Below, one piece after another: positions 61,032 to 64,000 of a stretch of DNA of 64,000 nt. The DNA is taken from the NCBI GenBank assembly GCA_003220225.1, contig QHRU01000039.1, positions 57,128-121,127 of the forward strand, in the 5' to 3' direction. The notes beneath the pieces were generated by a model. It was given only the letters and a program-made list of their open reading frames with translations, ran no database searches and was not told where the DNA came from. The position numbers and the translations under genes are program-made. Source of the stretch: Candidatus Rokuibacteriota bacterium. Lineage in GTDB: Bacteria; Methylomirabilota; Methylomirabilia; Rokubacteriales; CSP1-6. Within the stretch, counting starts at the first letter, position 1. The number at the start of each line of letters is the position of its first letter.

Positions 61032-63705
61032 CGGCGCTCTCGGGCGGACGCGGCGGCTCGCCGGCGGGCAGCGAGAAGCGGAGCAGCGCGCCGCCGCCAG
61101 GCCGGTTCTGGCCCCCGATGCGGCCGCCGTGGGCCTCGACGATGGCGCGACAGATCGTCAGCCCGAGGCCGGCGCCGCCGCCCCCGCCGACGCCGTAGAA
61201 CTTGTCGAAGATCTTCTGCTCCTCCCCGGCGGGCAGGCCGGGCCCGCGATCGGCGATCTCGACGACGACCTCGTTGCCCTCGCGGCGCGCGTCGACGTCG
61301 ATCGGCTGGCCGGCCGGCGTGTGCTTCGTCGCGTTCTCGAGCAGGTTGATGAAGACCTGCTCGACGAGCAGGCCGTCCACGTGCACGGGCGGAAGGTCCT
61401 CGGGCAGCCGCGTCGTGACCTTGCGCTCGCTCAGCGGCTTGGCCAGACGGGCGAGGGCGACGCCGACCAGCTCCTCGACGGGGATCCACTCGCGGCGGAG
61501 CTGAAGGCTGCCGGACTCCAGACGCGTGACGTCGAGCAGGTTGTTGACGAGACGGTTCAGCCGCTCGGCCTCGTCGCGGATGGATTCGAGCAGCTCGCGC
61601 CGGGTGACGGCGTCGATGCGGGTCTCGCCTTCCAGCGCGGCGCTGGCGGCGCCGGTGATCGCGGTCAGCGGCGTGCGCAGGTCGTGGGAGACCGCGCTCA
61701 GCAGCGCGTTGCGCACACGCTCGGCCTCCACGCGGACCTGCGCCGTCTGCGCCTCCTCGTCCAGCAGCGCGCGATCCACGGCGACGGCCACCTGGCTCAC
61801 GAACGTCTCGAGCAGGTGCGCCTGCTCCGGCGCGTCGAAGGCGCGCGGCTCCGCCGGGCGCATTCCGACCACGCCGACGACGCCGCGCGACGAGGTGAGC
61901 GGCTCGAAGCGCATCTGCGCGCCGGGCACGTTGTCGGTGCCGGCTCCGGCGGCGGCACGGTGCTCGAAGGCCCACTGGGCGACCGCGAGATCGCTCGCGT
62001 CCATGTTGAAGGGCGCGAGCTGGCCCGCGCGCTGCTCGAGCCGGCCCGTCGCGTCGGGCAACAGGATCACGATGCGCCCGCCGAAGACCTCGATCAGATG
62101 GCGCACGGCCGCCTCGAGCAGGGGAGCGATCTCCCGCGCGGCCGCCAGCTCGCGGCTGAGCGAGAACAGCGCGGCCGTCCGGCGCTCCTGGGTGCGCGCG
62201 GCCTCGGCCTGATCGCGCGTGCGCACGGTGAGGCCACTGATGACCAGCGCGACGACGAACATCACCGCGAACGTGATCAGGTACTGCGAGTCGCTCACCG
62301 CGAACGTGTAATACGGCGGCACGAAGAAGAAGTCGAAGGCGGCCACGCTGAGCACGGAGGCGAGCGCGGAGGCGGCGCGGCCGAACCGCATGGCGACGAT
62401 GACGACGCCGAGCAGGTAGACCATCACGATGTTGGACAGCTCGAAGCTTGGGAACATGAGCCAGGCCAGCGCCGTCGACGACAGCACCGCAGCGATCGCC
62501 GCCGCGTAGGCCAGGGGCCGACCGGCGCGCGGCCGGGTGCGCGTCCGCGGCGTGGGGGCCGGCGTTCCGTCACCGCTGATGACGTAGATGTCGATCTCGC
62601 CGCTGCCGCGGACCAGCGTGTCCACGATGGAGCCCAGGAACACCCGCTGCCAGAACCCGCGCGTGGGCTTGCCGATGACGATCTTGCTGACGTTGCGCGA
62701 GCGGGCGTAGGCCAGGATCTCGTCGCTCATCCGCGTGCCGGTCAGGGTGACGGTCTCGGCGCCGAGGCTCTCGGCGAGGCGCAGCGTCTCCGCGATGCGC
62801 GCGCGGTCTTCCTCGCCGAGACTGCGCCGGGCGGCGGTCTCGACGTAGGCGACCACCCACGGCGCCTCGAGCTGCGCGGCCAGCCGGCGTCCCGCGCGCA
62901 CGAGCCGCGCCGAGGCCGGGCTGGGCCCGATGCACACGAGGACGCGCTCGGCCACCGGCCACACCGTGTCGATGGCGTGCTCGCGGCGGTAACGCTGCAT
63001 CTTGGCGTCAACGCGCTCGGCCGTGTGGCGCAGCGCCAGCTCGCGCAGCGCGTTCAGGTTGCCCTCGCGGAAGAAGTGCTCGACGGCCTCCGCCGCCTGG
63101 TGAGCAACGTAGACCTTGCCCTCCTTGAGCCGCCGGCGCAGGTCCTCGGCCGGCAGGTCCACCAGCTCGACCTCGTCGGCCTGCTCCAGCACGGAGTCGG
63201 GCACGGTCTCGCGCACGACGACGCCGGTGATCTTCGCGACCAGGTCGTTCAGCGACTCGAGGTGCTGGACGTTGAGGGTGGTGTAGACGTCGATCCCCGC
63301 GTCGAGCAGCTCGATCACGTCCTGCCAGCGCTTGGCGTGCCGGCTCTCCGGGGCGTTGGTGTGCGCGATCTCGTCGACGAGCATGAGCGCGGGATGGCGC
63401 GCGAGGGCGACATCGAGGTCGAATTCCTCGAGGGTCGTGCCGCGGTATTCGACCCGGCGGCGCGGCAGGATCTCGAAGCCCTCGAGCAGCGCCTCGGTCT
63501 CCGCGCGGCGATGCGTCTCGATCACGCCGGCCACGACTTCGACGCCGGCGGCGCGCTGGGCGCGAGCCGCTTCCAGCATCGCGTACGTCTTGCCGACGCC
63601 GGCGGCGGCGCCGAAGAAGACCTTCAGCTTGCCGCGCGCCCGCCGCGCCTCCTGCTCCTTGACGCGGGCCAAGAACGCATCGGGATTCGGCCGTCGATCC
63701 GGCAT
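61024..63705 (-). CDS. kdpD: KdpD sensor histidine kinase
   Basis: An 893-residue potassium/osmotic sensor: N-terminal KdpD domain with Walker A GAAAGVGKT (32-40) and LMLVDEIAHTN, UspA-like domain (about 245-380), four membrane helices (about 395-495), GAF (about 515-655), HisKA (SAVSHDLRTP, His near 674) and HATPase (NLLENATKHTP, GAGLGLTI). All key residues are present. No kdpFABC is seen up to the window end; upstream bases show no kdpC. Confidence 0.95.
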   Translation of the reverse strand: MPDRRPNPDAFLARVKEQEARRARGKLKVFFGAAAGVGKTYAMLEAARAQRAAGVEVVAGVIETHRRAETEALLEGFEILPRRRVEYRGTTLEEFDLDVALARHPALMLVDEIAHTNAPESRHAKRWQDVIELLDAGIDVYTTLNVQHLESLNDLVAKITGVVVRETVPDSVLEQADEVELVDLPAEDLRRRLKEGKVYVAHQAAEAVEHFFREGNLNALRELALRHTAERVDAKMQRYRREHAIDTVWPVAERVLVCIGPSPASARLVRAGRRLAAQLEAPWVVAYVETAARRSLGEEDRARIAETLRLAESLGAETVTLTGTRMSDEILAYARSRNVSKIVIGKPTRGFWQRVFLGSIVDTLVRGSGEIDIYVISGDGTPAPTPRTRTRPRAGRPLAYAAAIAAVLSSTALAWLMFPSFELSNIVMVYLLGVVIVAMRFGRAASALASVLSVAAFDFFFVPPYYTFAVSDSQYLITFAVMFVVALVISGLTVRTRDQAEAARTQERRTAALFSLSRELAAAREIAPLLEAAVRHLIEVFGGRIVILLPDATGRLEQRAGQLAPFNMDASDLAVAQWAFEHRAAAGAGTDNVPGAQMRFEPLTSSRGVVGVVGMRPAEPRAFDAPEQAHLLETFVSQVAVAVDRALLDEEAQTAQVRVEAERVRNALLSAVSHDLRTPLTAITGAASAALEGETRIDAVTRRELLESIRDEAERLNRLVNNLLDVTRLESGSLQLRREWIPVEELVGVALARLAKPLSERKVTTRLPEDLPPVHVDGLLVEQVFINLLENATKHTPAGQPIDVDARREGNEVVVEIADRGPGLPAGEEQKIFDKFYGVGGGGGAGLGLTICRAIVEAHGGRIGGQNRPGGGALLRFSLPAGEPPRPPESAGG

Positions 63706-64000
63706 GCTGCGATGAGTGTACCGCTTGAGGCGGGCGGAGCGGGCGGACTACGAAATGCGGCGAGCCCCCGGCGGCGGACGCTCGAGCCACATCCGAGGAG
63801 GCACGCGCGGCGCCGGCGGCGGCGAGCCGGTGTGATCGACTCCCTGCTTCACTGCCGAGATCGCAAAATCAGCGTGGAGGGAACGACTGGACCAAAGCGC
63901 TCCGAACCGCACTACGCCTCGAGCATTTCTCCGAGTACCGCCACGACCAGGCCAACCGCAACGCGTTCAGCGTCCGCAACGTGGGCGGCCGCGGGCTGGC
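63706..64000. other. Window end, no clear gene
   Basis: Upstream of kdpD no kdpFABC or other recognisable gene is seen. A plus-strand frame running off the end (…EHFSEYRHDQANRNAF…) could be the start of another gene, but it cannot be judged. Confidence 0.3.

Noticed and set aside
63850..64000. Partial plus-strand frame at the window end
   Set aside because: Too short and without a start or recognisable motif.

Overview
The window looks like a chromosomal contig from an uncultured, very GC-rich soil- or sediment-type bacterium. The gene set (futalosine-type menaquinone synthesis, many sugar/peptide-type ABC importers, CoxL-like and UbiD-like genes, extreme GC with GTG/TTG starts and GTGA/ATGA stop-start overlaps) fits Candidatus Rokubacteria / Methylomirabilota best. 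This assignment is inference: no rRNA or ribosomal-protein gene is present to fix it.

Layout. 0-7 kb: a tRNA-Val(CAC) with its own promoter and terminator, a lone receiver protein, an NYN nuclease-like protein, an MmgE/PrpD protein, a three-unit repeat, a PHP protein, a glycine-zipper protein, and a TetR regulator divergent from mqnD. 7.4-17.0 kb: a compact six-gene minus-strand operon coding for a receiver-PAS-GGDEF-EAL protein, a cytochrome b561 / haem-binding fusion, a PstS-like periplasmic protein, an exported histidine phosphatase, a second exported haem-binding protein and a hybrid histidine kinase. This is the strongest candidate here for an undescribed signalling or redox system. 17.2-20.6 kb: mqnC and mqnE, a perfect 28-bp palindrome in front of mqnE, and several gene scars (mqnC-like, mqnD-like, ArsA-like). 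20.7-30.4 kb: three ABC importer sets (binding protein plus two permeases, no ATPase); the first two are divergent paralogues. 30.4-36.8 kb: two MaoC-like proteins, IlvD, a methyltransferase, queG disrupted by a 392-bp tandem duplication, and an amidohydrolase that is frameshifted and fused to an ICMT-like membrane protein. 36.9-44.9 kb: a GAF histidine kinase, peptide deformylase and a tightly overlapping run (receiver-like, ferritin-like, SirB1-like, M48 lipoprotein, DUF2721), then a large unknown exported protein. 45-49.8 kb: a fourth ATPase-less importer with an aldehyde dehydrogenase. 49.9-59.1 kb: a CoxL-type large subunit without partners, a phosphodiesterase/RraB-like/AMP-ligase/EamA run, an esterase, mazEF and a UbiD-family decarboxylase. 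59.1-63.7 kb: TerC with a 34-residue membrane protein encoded just upstream, and kdpDE.

Themes. (1) Menaquinone by the futalosine route: mqnD, mqnC and mqnE are present; mqnA and mqnB are not in the window. (2) Uptake of organic solutes by four importers that must share an ATPase encoded elsewhere. (3) Extensive sensing: hybrid kinase, GAF kinase, KdpDE, a cyclic-di-GMP enzyme and a lone receiver. (4) Repeated signs of small-scale rearrangement: tandem duplication, chimeric remnants, and paired-hairpin repeats between convergent genes. Where a gene is broken, an assembly or sequencing error cannot be excluded from this sequence alone.
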